64,000 bases of DNA from positions 186,001-250,000 of the forward strand of contig NZ_RKLR01000001.1 of the NCBI RefSeq assembly GCF_019599465.1. Reading direction: 5' to 3'. Source of the DNA: Haloarcula rubra. Its GTDB lineage: Archaea; Halobacteriota; Halobacteria; Halobacteriales; Haloarculaceae. The stretch's first letter is position 1; every line of letters starts with the position of its first letter. Below the pieces are notes generated by a model that was not told the origin of the DNA, made no database searches, and saw nothing but the letters and a program-made list of their open reading frames with translations. Positions 18,091-25,841 of this stretch are shown piece by piece. Both the position numbers and the translations under genes were made by a program.

Positions 18091-18104
18091 TGTACAATTC
18101 TACA
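18091..18104. promoter_or_regulatory. Palindromic candidate operator between rtcB and doxX
   Basis: TGTACAATTCTACA has mirrored half-sites TGTA...TACA around a central AATT. It lies in the 144-base divergent region, 38 bases before the rtcB start and 48 bases before the doxX TATA box. A regulator site is inference from symmetry and place. Confidence 0.35.
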
Positions 18105-18151
18105 TTCTCAGGCCGTCAGAACCGTTTTCACGGGTTGGGAACGCACTTCTG

Positions 18152-18158
18152 TTTATAT
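18152..18158 (+). promoter_or_regulatory. TATA box of the doxX operon
   Basis: TTTATAT is followed about 25 bases later by a predicted start site and a short leader. The leader contains GAGGT (18186-18190), seven bases before the doxX ATG, so this operon seems to use Shine-Dalgarno-led translation, unlike most neighbours. Confidence 0.55.
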
Positions 18159-18197
18159 GGGGTTGCCCCGCACAGATTCACATGTGAGGTAACGACG

Positions 18198-18722
18198 ATG
18201 TCCTACCAAGCAACCAACCCACTGGCCGACGAGTTCGAGCTCGCGCTGGACGGGCCGTTGACGGCGTACTGGCTGGCGTTCCTGCGAGTGGTCACCGGAT
18301 GGTGGTTCTTCCACGCCGGTGTCACCAAGCTCATTGAGGACGGACTGGCCTTCGGATACGGCCCGGCCTACCTCCAGCAGATGACCGGCACCGCGCTGGG
18401 GCCCATCCCGGTCTGGATGGGGAACAACCTCGCGTGGCTCATCAGGCCGGGCGTCCCGCTGTTCGAGACGCTCATCGGACTGGCCCTGATGGTCGGCGTC
18501 CTGACCCGACTGGCGGCCTTCGGCGGGGTCATCTTCATGACCCTGTTCTGGGTCGGCAACGCGGGCTTCGGACACGGCCTGGTCAACGGCGACCTGATGG
18601 GCCTGCTCCTGTTCGCCACGGTGATGGTCGTCGGTGCCGGCCGGTACTACGGCCTCGACGCCATCCTCGAGAAACTGGAGTTCGTCCAGAAGCGCCCGAA
18701 ACTCCGCTACCTACTCGGTTAA
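18198..18722 (+). CDS. DoxX family membrane protein
   Basis: A 174-residue protein with about four transmembrane helices. The DoxX signature WLAFLRVVTGWWFFHAGVTKL leads helix 1, and later helices contain LFETLIGLALMVGVLTRLAAFGG and the C-terminal VVGAGRYYGLDA. In Acidianus DoxX (with DoxD) is a subunit of thiosulfate:quinone oxidoreductase, but most DoxX-like proteins have unknown or other redox roles. The next gene, 16 bases downstream, encodes a small membrane partner. Both have strong SD sequences. Confidence 0.85.
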   Translation: MSYQATNPLADEFELALDGPLTAYWLAFLRVVTGWWFFHAGVTKLIEDGLAFGYGPAYLQQMTGTALGPIPVWMGNNLAWLIRPGVPLFETLIGLALMVGVLTRLAAFGGVIFMTLFWVGNAGFGHGLVNGDLMGLLLFATVMVVGAGRYYGLDAILEKLEFVQKRPKLRYLLG

Positions 18723-18738
18723 CGAGGTGACAAAGAAC

Positions 18739-19026
18739 ATGACTGACATCATCGACAAGGCGGCAATGGCACTGAGCGGCGGACTGATGCTCCTGGGCAT
18801 CGTCGGCCTCGGCATCGTGGAGATACTCGCCGGCCCGCCCTACGGGGCGGCCCCGGTGACGAACGACGCGGGCGAAATCGTGGCGACGCCGATGGTCGAC
18901 CCGACCCTCCGGACCGGGCTGGTCGTCGCCGGACTGGTCGTACTGGGCCTGTACGCGGCCTACAAGCTAGCGACCCCGGTCGAGGAGGTCGACACGGCGA
19001 AGGGCCACGAGACGATGGCCGACTGA
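18739..19026 (+). CDS. Small membrane protein, partner of DoxX-like protein
   Basis: A 95-residue protein with two hydrophobic helices (about 9-29 and 58-78) linked by a short extracellular-type loop (AGPPYGAAPVTNDAGE). An SD sequence GAGGTGA (18724-18730) sits eight bases before the ATG and decides this start. Gene order and spacing imply a complex or shared pathway with the DoxX-like protein. I recognise no family. Confidence 0.7.
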   Translation: MTDIIDKAAMALSGGLMLLGIVGLGIVEILAGPPYGAAPVTNDAGEIVATPMVDPTLRTGLVVAGLVVLGLYAAYKLATPVEEVDTAKGHETMAD

Positions 19027-19152
19027 GAACCGGACGAACCGACCGCGGCCCCTGATTCTCCGCCCTTATCGCGACGGCGACGAGCGACCGCTGTCCGCCG
19101 ACCGAGCACCACCCGCCCGTAGACTTTTCTCGCCGACGCGCGTCCGGCCGGT

Positions 19153-19617
19153 ATGCTCGACGCAGGTGACCCGGCACCGGACTTCGACCTCGACGGCACT
19201 GCGGGTGCCGGGGTCGGTTCGTACCGCCTCTCCGCCGCGAGCGAGCAGGTTCCCGTGGTCGTCGCGTTCTACACCGAGGACTTCGCGCCGGCCTGCACCA
19301 CCTACCTCGAAGCGCTCCGCGACACGGAGTGGGGGTCGCTGACCGACGCTATCGCCGTCTTCGGCGTCGCGCCCGGCACGCTGGACGACCATCGGGCGTT
19401 CGCTGCGGACCTCGACCTCCCGTTCCCGTTGCTGGTCGACCACGCGGGCGTCGACGCCCAGTTCGGCGTCCAGCGACCGGACGGCACGACCCGCCGTTCG
19501 GCGTTCCTCGTCGACGAGCGCTGTCGCGTCCAGTTCGCGTGGGCCGACGACCCGGAGCGGTCACCGGACGCGCCGCCGGACGTCGGCCCGGTGCAGGACG
19601 CCGTCGCGTCGCTCTAG
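19153..19617 (+). CDS. Peroxiredoxin-like redoxin (AhpC/TSA family)
   Basis: A 154-residue thioredoxin-fold protein starting MLDAGDPAPDFDLDGT. FYTEDFAPACTTYLEAL places a peroxidatic Cys where BCP-type peroxiredoxins have PxxCT, with the upstream Thr replaced. No clear resolving Cys close by (a later Cys occurs in DERCRVQF), so it may be an atypical or one-Cys enzyme that reduces peroxides with an external thiol. TATA-like ACTTTTC (about 19122-19129) fits a leaderless ATG. Its stop overlaps the convergent GNAT gene. Confidence 0.82.
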   Translation: MLDAGDPAPDFDLDGTAGAGVGSYRLSAASEQVPVVVAFYTEDFAPACTTYLEALRDTEWGSLTDAIAVFGVAPGTLDDHRAFAADLDLPFPLLVDHAGVDAQFGVQRPDGTTRRSAFLVDERCRVQFAWADDPERSPDAPPDVGPVQDAVASL

Positions 19618-20156
19618 CCGTCCCACTCCCCTTCGAGCAGGCCGTACAGGTGGACGTCCGCGTGGCCGCCGCGACGGTACCAGTGGTCCCGGAGCACGCC
19701 CTCGTGCTCGAACCCGACCTTCTCAAGCACCCGCCGGGACCCCTCGTTGTCCGCGAACGCCCTCGCGTGGACCCGGTGCAGACGAAGTTCGGTGAAGGCG
19801 TACTCGACGAGGGTCCGTGCCGCGTCGGTGGCGTAGCCGTGGCCCCACGCGTCGGCGGCGAGGTAGTACCCGAGTTCGCCCGTGCCGGCCCGACTGTCGA
19901 CGCCGCGCAGGCCGACGGTGCCGACCGGGGCACCGTCGGCACATATCAGGAAGTGCACGTCGTCGGCGTCGGGGTCGGTGACGGACTCGACCCACTCGCG
20001 CTCTTCGCGCTCGGTCTTCGGGCGGGCGAAGGTGAGGCCCGCGCGGACGTCGGGGTCGTTGATCGTCTCGTAGAGGAACGCGACGTCGTCGTCCTCGACG
20101 ACGTGCAGCGTCACGTCCTCGCCGTGGAGGAAGGCTGGACCGGGCATACGCCCCAT
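19614..20156 (-). CDS. GNAT family N-acetyltransferase (RimJ/RimL type)
   Basis: A 180-residue acetyltransferase. GELGYYLAADAWGHGYATDAARTLVEYAF contains the acetyl-CoA loop, and VLEKVGFEHEGVLRDHWYRRGGHADVHLYGLL is the typical C-terminal part of RimJ/RimL-like enzymes. Starts at 20156 (MGRMPGP) or 20147 (MPGP) are both possible. Acceptor could be a protein N-terminus or a small molecule. Confidence 0.85.
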   Translation of the reverse strand: MGRMPGPAFLHGEDVTLHVVEDDDVAFLYETINDPDVRAGLTFARPKTEREEREWVESVTDPDADDVHFLICADGAPVGTVGLRGVDSRAGTGELGYYLAADAWGHGYATDAARTLVEYAFTELRLHRVHARAFADNEGSRRVLEKVGFEHEGVLRDHWYRRGGHADVHLYGLLEGEWDG

Positions 20157-20259
20157 CTCGGTGGTCTCAGCCAACAACGTTTCGATGGGATGACACGGTG
20201 ACACACACCCGCCTGCCGGGAGCGATAGCGCAAAGAGTGGCCCGCCCCGTCGTGTGGAC

Positions 20260-20946
20260 ATGGGAACACCGCTGGCGAGTCGCGAGGCACAGGCCGAGGC
20301 AGTCGTCGAGCGCCTCCACGAGGAGTATCCGGACTCGACCATCTCGCTGAACTACTCGAACCGGTTGGAACTGCTCGTCGCCGTCGTCCTCTCGGCACAG
20401 TGTACCGACGAGCGAGTGAACGAAGTCACGGCGGACCTCTTCGAGAAGTACCAGACGCCGGAGGACTACGCCGACGCCAGCGAGGCGGAACTCGCCGACG
20501 ACATCTACGGCATCACGTTCCACAACAACAAGGGTGGCTACCTCAAGGGCATCGGCGAGAAAATCGTCGCCGAACACGACGGCGAGGTGCCCGACGAGAT
20601 GGGCGCGCTGACCGACCTGCCCGGCGTCGGCCGCAAGACGGCCAACGTCGTCCTGCAACACGGCCACGACGTCGTCGAGGGCATCGTCGTCGACACCCAC
20701 GTCCAACGGCTCTCCCGTCGGCTCGGGCTGACGGAAGAAGAACGACCCGAAGCCATCGAACAGGACCTGCTCGACGTGGTGCCCGAGTCGGAGTGGCAGC
20801 AGTTCACCCACCTGCTCATCGACCACGGCCGCGCCGTGTGTGGCGCTCGCTCGGCCGACTGTGGCGAGTGCGTACTGGCCGACATCTGTCCCTCCGAGAA
20901 GGGCGACAGCGACGTGGACCTCGCCTCGGGCGAGCCGTGGGCCTAG
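20260..20946 (+). CDS. nth: Endonuclease III
   Basis: The 228-residue DNA glycosylase/AP lyase removes oxidised pyrimidines. VLSAQCTDERVNEV is the classic N-terminal motif. LPGVGRKTANVVLQHG is the helix-hairpin-helix with the catalytic Lys (GRKTAN), and VDTHVQRLSRRLGL carries the catalytic Asp. CGARSADCGECVLADIC gives the C-x6-C-x2-C-x5-C [4Fe-4S] cluster. I start at ATG 20260; a GTG two codons upstream is possible. Confidence 0.95.
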   Translation: MGTPLASREAQAEAVVERLHEEYPDSTISLNYSNRLELLVAVVLSAQCTDERVNEVTADLFEKYQTPEDYADASEAELADDIYGITFHNNKGGYLKGIGEKIVAEHDGEVPDEMGALTDLPGVGRKTANVVLQHGHDVVEGIVVDTHVQRLSRRLGLTEEERPEAIEQDLLDVVPESEWQQFTHLLIDHGRAVCGARSADCGECVLADICPSEKGDSDVDLASGEPWA

Positions 20947-20967
20947 TCGGCAGCGACGGCCGGGTGG

Positions 20968-21489
20968 CTACTCCGCCTCGTCCTCGCTGTCGCCGAGTCG
21001 AACGGTCAGGACCGGCGGTCGTGCCGTCCGAACGACCTTTTCCGTGACGCTGCCCAGCAGATACCGGTCGATACCGCGTCGGCCGTGAGTCGGCATCACG
21101 ACGAGGTCCACGTCGGCCTCGTCTGCGTAGTTGACGATGGCCCGGTACGGGTTCCCCTCTCTGACCTCCGTAACGGTCTCGACGTCGTGCGCTGCGAACT
21201 CGTCGGCGACGGCGGCGACGAGTTCCTGTCCCGCCGTCTCCAGTCGTTGCATCCCACCGGTATCCGGGGCAGTCATTCCCGACCCCATCTCGACGTCGTC
21301 GGGTTTGACCATCCCCGAGAACCCGGTGTCGTCGTCGCGCATCACCATGTGCGAGAGTTCGTTCTCGCTGTCTGCGACGTAGAGTACGTGCACGGTCGCG
21401 CCGTAGGTCGACGCGAGGTCGACGACGTGGCCCATCGCTGCCTCGGACCCAGCACTCCCGTCCGTCGGAAAGAGGATTCGTTGGTACAT
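20968..21489 (-). CDS. Universal stress protein (UspA family), second copy
   Basis: A 173-residue Usp protein starting MYQRILFPTDGSAGSEAAM. The C-terminal MPTHGRRGIDRYLLGSVTEKVV is a complete G-x2-G-x9-G-S ATP-binding motif, unlike the relaxed one in the Usp protein encoded at 16 kb, so ATP binding is well supported. An insert of about 35 residues (near 55-90, methionine- and acid-rich) makes it longer than usual. Confidence 0.9.
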   Translation of the reverse strand: MYQRILFPTDGSAGSEAAMGHVVDLASTYGATVHVLYVADSENELSHMVMRDDDTGFSGMVKPDDVEMGSGMTAPDTGGMQRLETAGQELVAAVADEFAAHDVETVTEVREGNPYRAIVNYADEADVDLVVMPTHGRRGIDRYLLGSVTEKVVRTARPPVLTVRLGDSEDEAE

Positions 21490-21577
21490 GGCCTCACGTA
21501 CCCGTACGTCCAGCAGTATTGTCAAACTATCTGTACTTCTCGCCCAGTGAGAGGCTAGGGCCGGACTACACAGTGGC

Positions 21578-22066
21578 CTACCCACCGACGACGTAGCGCA
21601 GGACGTACCGGGAGACGCCCACGACGTACGCCAGCATCCAGAAGACGACGTAGCCGAACACGCCGATACGGAGGCGCGAGCGCCAGTGGCTCATCTGGTC
21701 GCCGCCGATCTCGTCCAGCAACAGGTCCTCGTCGTAGTCGTTGTACAGGTCGTGTTCGCGTTTGGCCCGGAAGATACGGACGATTCCGGTGCCGCCGAAC
21801 AGCAGGAGGGCGTAGGCCTGCAAGCCGAGGTAGGCGTGGACTGCCGACAACCCGCCCAGTTGCTCGGGAAGTCGTGGCGCCATCCAGAACAGCATCGGCA
21901 CCGTCGTCAGGACGAGTCCGGTGACGACGAACTTCAGGTGGTGCAACAGGACGTCCCACGTGACCGGTTCCGTCTCGATGATGTAGTACGCGCCGTAGAC
22001 GAAACAGGGGAAACTCAGGCTCACCGACACGAGTACGACAGAGGCCACGACGCCGTCCGACACCAT
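21578..22066 (-). CDS. Four-helix membrane protein beside the b6-like complex genes
   Basis: A 162-residue protein with four transmembrane helices (about 4-28, 41-66, 77-100 and 133-157) and a charged cytoplasmic loop (RAKREHDLYNDYDEDLLLDEIGG). Two adjacent histidines at the start of helix 2 (LLHHLKF) and another in helix 3 (VHAYLG) could bind haem, but this is only a possibility. It is divergent from the accessory gene at 22.15 kb and flanks the Rieske/cytochrome b cluster. I know no function. Confidence 0.7.
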   Translation of the reverse strand: MVSDGVVASVVLVSVSLSFPCFVYGAYYIIETEPVTWDVLLHHLKFVVTGLVLTTVPMLFWMAPRLPEQLGGLSAVHAYLGLQAYALLLFGGTGIVRIFRAKREHDLYNDYDEDLLLDEIGGDQMSHWRSRLRIGVFGYVVFWMLAYVVGVSRYVLRYVVGG

Positions 22067-22152
22067 ATCGCGGCGTTAGGACAGGACGCGCTAAAACGTG
22101 CCGGATACGGGAGGTCAGAAGGCGTAAGTCGGAGGAAACCCTACTCTCGACA

Positions 22153-23022
22153 ATGGCAGACTCCGACTCGACGTCGCCCGAGGCGGACGCTGACACGGAC
22201 AGCGACGCCGACCGGTCGCGGCCCGCGCAGGCGGCGAGCGAGGGGCGGGAGACGGACGACCTCGACACCGAGGCGCTCCGCAAACAGGTCGAGGAGAAGT
22301 ACGACTTCGACGACTTCGGTCCGGCCGACATGGCCGAGATGACCGCCGAGGAGTGGGACGTCGCCTTCGACGAGGACTCGTGGATAACCGGCGACGAACT
22401 GCTCGACCGGGTGGCCCGGGACCTCCGAAACCGCGTCTCGACCCGCGACGTCTTCGCCCGCGTGGAGCGCCACCAGAACCCGCCGCGGGTGCTGGCGTAC
22501 TCCGACGAGGGGTACGCCATCGTCTATCCCGACGGGAGTGTCGAGGGCGAGGGGACGGTCCTCCGTGACGTCAAACCGACCGTCGCGCTCTGCTCGATGG
22601 ACTCCTACGACGTGCCCGAGTCGGTGCCCGACAACCCGCTCCCCGAACCCGAAGCCGTCCCCGAGGGCGGCGGCGAACTGGGCAACCGGATGTTGCAGGT
22701 CATCGCCGGGGCCCAACTGCTCGCCGGACTCGGTCTCCTCGCCGGCGGCGTCCTCGCCGTCGCCGGTGTCGTCGGCGGCCCGGGGGCGAACGTCGTCGCC
22801 CTGTTCGTCGCCGGCCTCGCGTTCGTCGGCATCGCGCTCGTACTCTTCTTCACCGTCGCGAACGCGCGACTTTCCGACAAGTTCCGGGCCGAGGAGTACC
22901 GCGACCGACTCAGGGCGGTCGGTCTCGAAGACGGCGAGCGACCCGACTTCGTTCCGGAGCTAACCCCCCAGAACGGAGGGGACGAGACGGAGCGCGACGA
23001 ACCCGACGAAGCCGGGGCGTGA
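22153..23022 (+). CDS. Accessory protein of unknown function, first gene of the b6-like cluster
   Basis: A 289-residue protein. Residues 1-45 are acidic and disordered, 50-165 form a soluble domain (KYDFDDFGPADMAEMTAEEWDV, then a beta-rich part with DEGYAIVYPDGSVEGEGTV), and two helices at about 178-205 and 210-240 cross the membrane; the acidic tail follows. It lies 61 bases before the halocyanin gene on the same strand. Position suggests an assembly or stabilising role for the complex. No cofactor motif is visible. Confidence 0.7.
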   Translation: MADSDSTSPEADADTDSDADRSRPAQAASEGRETDDLDTEALRKQVEEKYDFDDFGPADMAEMTAEEWDVAFDEDSWITGDELLDRVARDLRNRVSTRDVFARVERHQNPPRVLAYSDEGYAIVYPDGSVEGEGTVLRDVKPTVALCSMDSYDVPESVPDNPLPEPEAVPEGGGELGNRMLQVIAGAQLLAGLGLLAGGVLAVAGVVGGPGANVVALFVAGLAFVGIALVLFFTVANARLSDKFRAEEYRDRLRAVGLEDGERPDFVPELTPQNGGDETERDEPDEAGA

Positions 23023-23048
23023 CGGTGCCTGCGGGCGGTATCCGGTGG

Positions 23049-23056
23049 GTTTATAC
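23049..23056 (+). promoter_or_regulatory. TATA box before the halocyanin gene
   Basis: GTTTATAC is centred about 31 bases before ATG 23084, so a transcript with a leader of only a few bases is predicted. This is probably the main promoter of the halocyanin-Rieske-cytochrome b operon. Confidence 0.6.
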
Positions 23057-23083
23057 AAACACAGTCCTGACTTCGGGACGTAC

Positions 23084-23749
23084 ATGAACAGGCGGGAGTT
23101 CGTCCGGACTGCAGGGGGTGCCGCAGGCGCTGCGGCCACCCTCGGCGCCGCCGGCACAGCCGCTGCCCAGGAAGAGGGCGGCGGTGGCGGCGGCCAGACA
23201 GCCCCGGACTACGGCGGCTACCTCGATCAGGTCGGGAACTTCTCCGGCCCCACGAGCACTGTCGACGCGACTGGACAGGACACTGCTACAGTCGAGGTCG
23301 GTGTCAACGCGAACGGCGGGGCCTACGGGTTCGGCCCGCCGGCTATCCACGTCGACAACGGCGCGACCGTCCAGTTCGAGTGGACCGGCAACGGTGGCGG
23401 ACACAACGTCGTCTCCGACGGCGACGGACCGCTGGACTCCGGGTCGCCAGTGGCCTCCTCCGGCGTCAACTACGAACACACGTTCGAGAGCGACGGCATC
23501 TACCCGTACTACTGCGCCCCACACGAGGGGCTCCAGATGAAAGGCGCCATCGTCGTCGGCGAGGAGTTCCCGACCCAGACCATCGGTGGCGGCGGGCCAC
23601 AAGAGGTCAACCCGCACGAAGCAGGGGTGCCGATTCAGCCCCACTACGTCGGCTTCGGTGCCGGGCTGGCGGTCGTCATCCCGCTCGTCTTCACCTTCTT
23701 CCAGTTGAAGTACGGTGAATCACCACACACCAGCGGAGGGAACAACTGA
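23084..23749 (+). CDS. Halocyanin with C-terminal membrane anchor
   Basis: A 221-residue blue copper protein. NRREFVRTAGGAAGAAATLGAAG is a Tat-type signal. The plastocyanin-like domain (about 65-160) has all four copper ligands: His107 (GGGHNVV), Cys144, His147 and Met152 (YYCAPHEGLQMKG). After a linker a single helix (about 187-208) anchors it, facing outward. It is the first gene of the core operon; the next ATG overlaps its stop (ATGA). In place of cytochrome c1 or f, it is the likely electron acceptor of the Rieske protein. Confidence 0.93.
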   Translation: MNRREFVRTAGGAAGAAATLGAAGTAAAQEEGGGGGGQTAPDYGGYLDQVGNFSGPTSTVDATGQDTATVEVGVNANGGAYGFGPPAIHVDNGATVQFEWTGNGGGHNVVSDGDGPLDSGSPVASSGVNYEHTFESDGIYPYYCAPHEGLQMKGAIVVGEEFPTQTIGGGGPQEVNPHEAGVPIQPHYVGFGAGLAVVIPLVFTFFQLKYGESPHTSGGNN

Positions 23750-24168
23750 TGGCGTCCGAAGGCTCCACCTACGGCGACATCCACCGCTACGAACCGCCGC
23801 GAGAGAGCACCGCGGCGGCGGTCGGCATCGTCCTCCTGACGGTCATCCAGGTCGTCCTCGTCGGCCTGTTCACCTACGGGATGCTCACTGGCTGGGCGTC
23901 CGGTATCGGGACGACGCTGACGGTCCGCCTCATCGAGGCCAACATGTTCCTCGGCGGCGTCCTGACCGCCATCTTCCTCGATCTGGCGTTCATCATGCTC
24001 CTCTACCGCAAGGAGTTCCTCCCGGACGTGATGATAGTCAAGAAGCGCCGTCGCAAGTGGGAGGACCTCTACATCCGACAGGAGGACGTCGACGGGAAGA
24101 AGCTCGCGGACGAGGACCAGCTAGTCGAGACAATCAAACGCGCAGTCTACCCCTACTACAAGAAGTAA
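23749..24168 (+). CDS. Two-helix membrane subunit between halocyanin and Rieske genes
   Basis: A 139-residue protein with helices at about 22-46 and 62-86 and a highly charged cytoplasmic tail (VKKRRRKWEDLYIRQEDVDGKK). No redox motif. Translation is coupled to halocyanin by an ATGA overlap, and the Rieske ATG follows the stop by one base, which strongly implies a subunit of the same complex. Family unknown to me outside haloarchaea. Confidence 0.75.
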   Translation: MASEGSTYGDIHRYEPPRESTAAAVGIVLLTVIQVVLVGLFTYGMLTGWASGIGTTLTVRLIEANMFLGGVLTAIFLDLAFIMLLYRKEFLPDVMIVKKRRRKWEDLYIRQEDVDGKKLADEDQLVETIKRAVYPYYKK

Positions 24169-24169
24169 T

Positions 24170-25030
24170 ATGCCACTAGACGAAGACAAGTATCCAGCCG
24201 AGACGGGTCGACGTCGCTTCGTAAAGGGCGTCGTCGGCAGCGCGGCCCTCTCCAGCGTCGGTGTCGGCGGGGCCGCCGCCGTCGACGCGACGACCGACGC
24301 CGCCGGCGAAGGTGGCGGGACGACCACGTTCGTCGGTGTGGAGAACACCGACGGGCCAGCACCGCGCGGGATGCCCATCATCCCCATCGAGATAAACGGC
24401 GGCGAGATATCGGGCCTCTGGCCCGAGTTCGACCCCGAGGCCGGCGTCGCCATCGCACGGGACTTCGGCGGCAGCGGCATCGACTACTCGTCGGCCTGGT
24501 TCCAGTACTGCGGTATCCAGAGTTCGTCGGGTATCTACCCGCAGGCCGAGCGTAACAACACCTTCCTCAACAGCCCCGGCTCCTTCACCTGGCAGGGCGA
24601 GATAGAGCAGGGCGCGCCCCTCACCGTGGACATGTTCGAGGACTACCAGGAGTGGGGCAACGGCATCGGGAAGGCCGGCCTCGGCAAGCCCGCCAGCGCG
24701 AACTGGCGGGACGGCGAGGGCGGCGGCGTTCCGGTCCAGATTCTCCGCTCCGTCGAAATCGAGAAGATGGCCAACGGCGAGGGGAAGTACTCGGAACTGC
24801 CCAACAGCATCAAGAACTTCGTCTCCGAGGCCACGCAGGACGGGTTCATCGCCTGGCTCAACAAGTGTACGCACTTCTGCTGTGTCCCCGGCTTCAAGAC
24901 ACAGGAGGGGAGCGTGAACTTCGGCGCCGAGGACCGAATCTACTGCCAGTGCCACCAGTCGGTGTACAACCCGTTCAGCCCGGTGCAAAAGCAGTTCGTG
25001 GCGCTCCCACGCCCGCCACAGGAGGGGTGA
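24170..25030 (+). CDS. Rieske iron-sulfur protein of the b6-like complex
   Basis: A 286-residue protein that passes electrons from quinol to the mobile acceptor. RRRFVKGVVGSAALSS near residue 14 is a Tat signal that also serves as an anchor. Cluster ligands are Cys233 and His235 (CTHFCC) and Cys259 and His262 (CQCH), with Cys238 and Cys261 placed for the usual disulfide. The domain between 60 and 230 is longer than in short Rieske proteins. The start lies one base after the upstream stop, and the cytochrome b gene follows after three bases. Confidence 0.92.
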   Translation: MPLDEDKYPAETGRRRFVKGVVGSAALSSVGVGGAAAVDATTDAAGEGGGTTTFVGVENTDGPAPRGMPIIPIEINGGEISGLWPEFDPEAGVAIARDFGGSGIDYSSAWFQYCGIQSSSGIYPQAERNNTFLNSPGSFTWQGEIEQGAPLTVDMFEDYQEWGNGIGKAGLGKPASANWRDGEGGGVPVQILRSVEIEKMANGEGKYSELPNSIKNFVSEATQDGFIAWLNKCTHFCCVPGFKTQEGSVNFGAEDRIYCQCHQSVYNPFSPVQKQFVALPRPPQEG

Positions 25031-25033
25031 CCC

Positions 25034-25837
25034 ATGAGCTTAGAACGCAAAGACGAACACGACCACAAAGGCTGGATGGAATCGCGCGAGCTGTCGCCAC
25101 TCGAATCGATATACCTGACCACGCTCATCTGGCTCGACAAGCGTCTGCGTGTCGTCGACTACCTCGAAATCCTCGAAGACCTGTACTACAAGGTCAACAT
25201 GCAGATGCCGAAGAGCCACACCGAGCAGTACAACCTCGACAACAAGTTCTGGTACTGGTACCCGCTGTACGCACTCGGGTCGTTCTCGACTATCGCGTAC
25301 GTCGTCGCCGCCATCTCCGGCGCGTTGCTCGGGTTCTACTACGCCCCGGCCGCGGCGGCCGCCGACGGCTCCCCGACCGTGGCGTACGACTCGGTGATGC
25401 TCATCATGGGGCAGTTGAACCTCGGCTACTTCCTGCGTTCGGTCCACCGCTGGGCCGCGCAGGTCATGGTCGCGGCGGTGTTCCTCCACATGCTCCGTGT
25501 CTACTTCACGGGCGCGTACAAGGAACCCCGCGAACTCAACTGGCTCATCGGTATCATCCTCATCTCGCTGACGCTCGTCTTCGGGTACACGGGGTACCTG
25601 CTCCCGTGGAGCCAGCTTTCCTTCTGGGCCGGACAGATCGGCGTCGAGATGTCGCTGTCCATTCCGCTCATCGGCGAGTGGGTCGCACAGCTGATGTTCG
25701 GGGGGTTCACCCTCTCACAGTCCACGTTGCAACGGATGTACATCCTGCACGTGTTCTTCCTCCCGTTCATCACGACGGCGCTCATCGCCGTCCACATCGG
25801 CATCGTCTGGATGCAGGGCATCGCGGAACCACACTGA
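25034..25837 (+). CDS. Cytochrome b6-like subunit (N-terminal half of cytochrome b)
   Basis: A 267-residue protein with four core helices that carries both b haems. Haem ligands are His138 and His152 (RSVHRW, FLHMLR) and His239 and His254 (LHVFFLP, VHIGIVW). Fourteen residues separate the second pair, as in cytochrome b6 of b6f complexes. GYTGYLLPWSQLSFWAGQIG is the quinol-site signature. The first 70 residues form a hydrophilic extension that is not part of typical cytochrome b6. It is four bases upstream of the C-terminal half gene. Confidence 0.92.
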   Translation: MSLERKDEHDHKGWMESRELSPLESIYLTTLIWLDKRLRVVDYLEILEDLYYKVNMQMPKSHTEQYNLDNKFWYWYPLYALGSFSTIAYVVAAISGALLGFYYAPAAAAADGSPTVAYDSVMLIMGQLNLGYFLRSVHRWAAQVMVAAVFLHMLRVYFTGAYKEPRELNWLIGIILISLTLVFGYTGYLLPWSQLSFWAGQIGVEMSLSIPLIGEWVAQLMFGGFTLSQSTLQRMYILHVFFLPFITTALIAVHIGIVWMQGIAEPH

Positions 25838-25841
25838 TACA

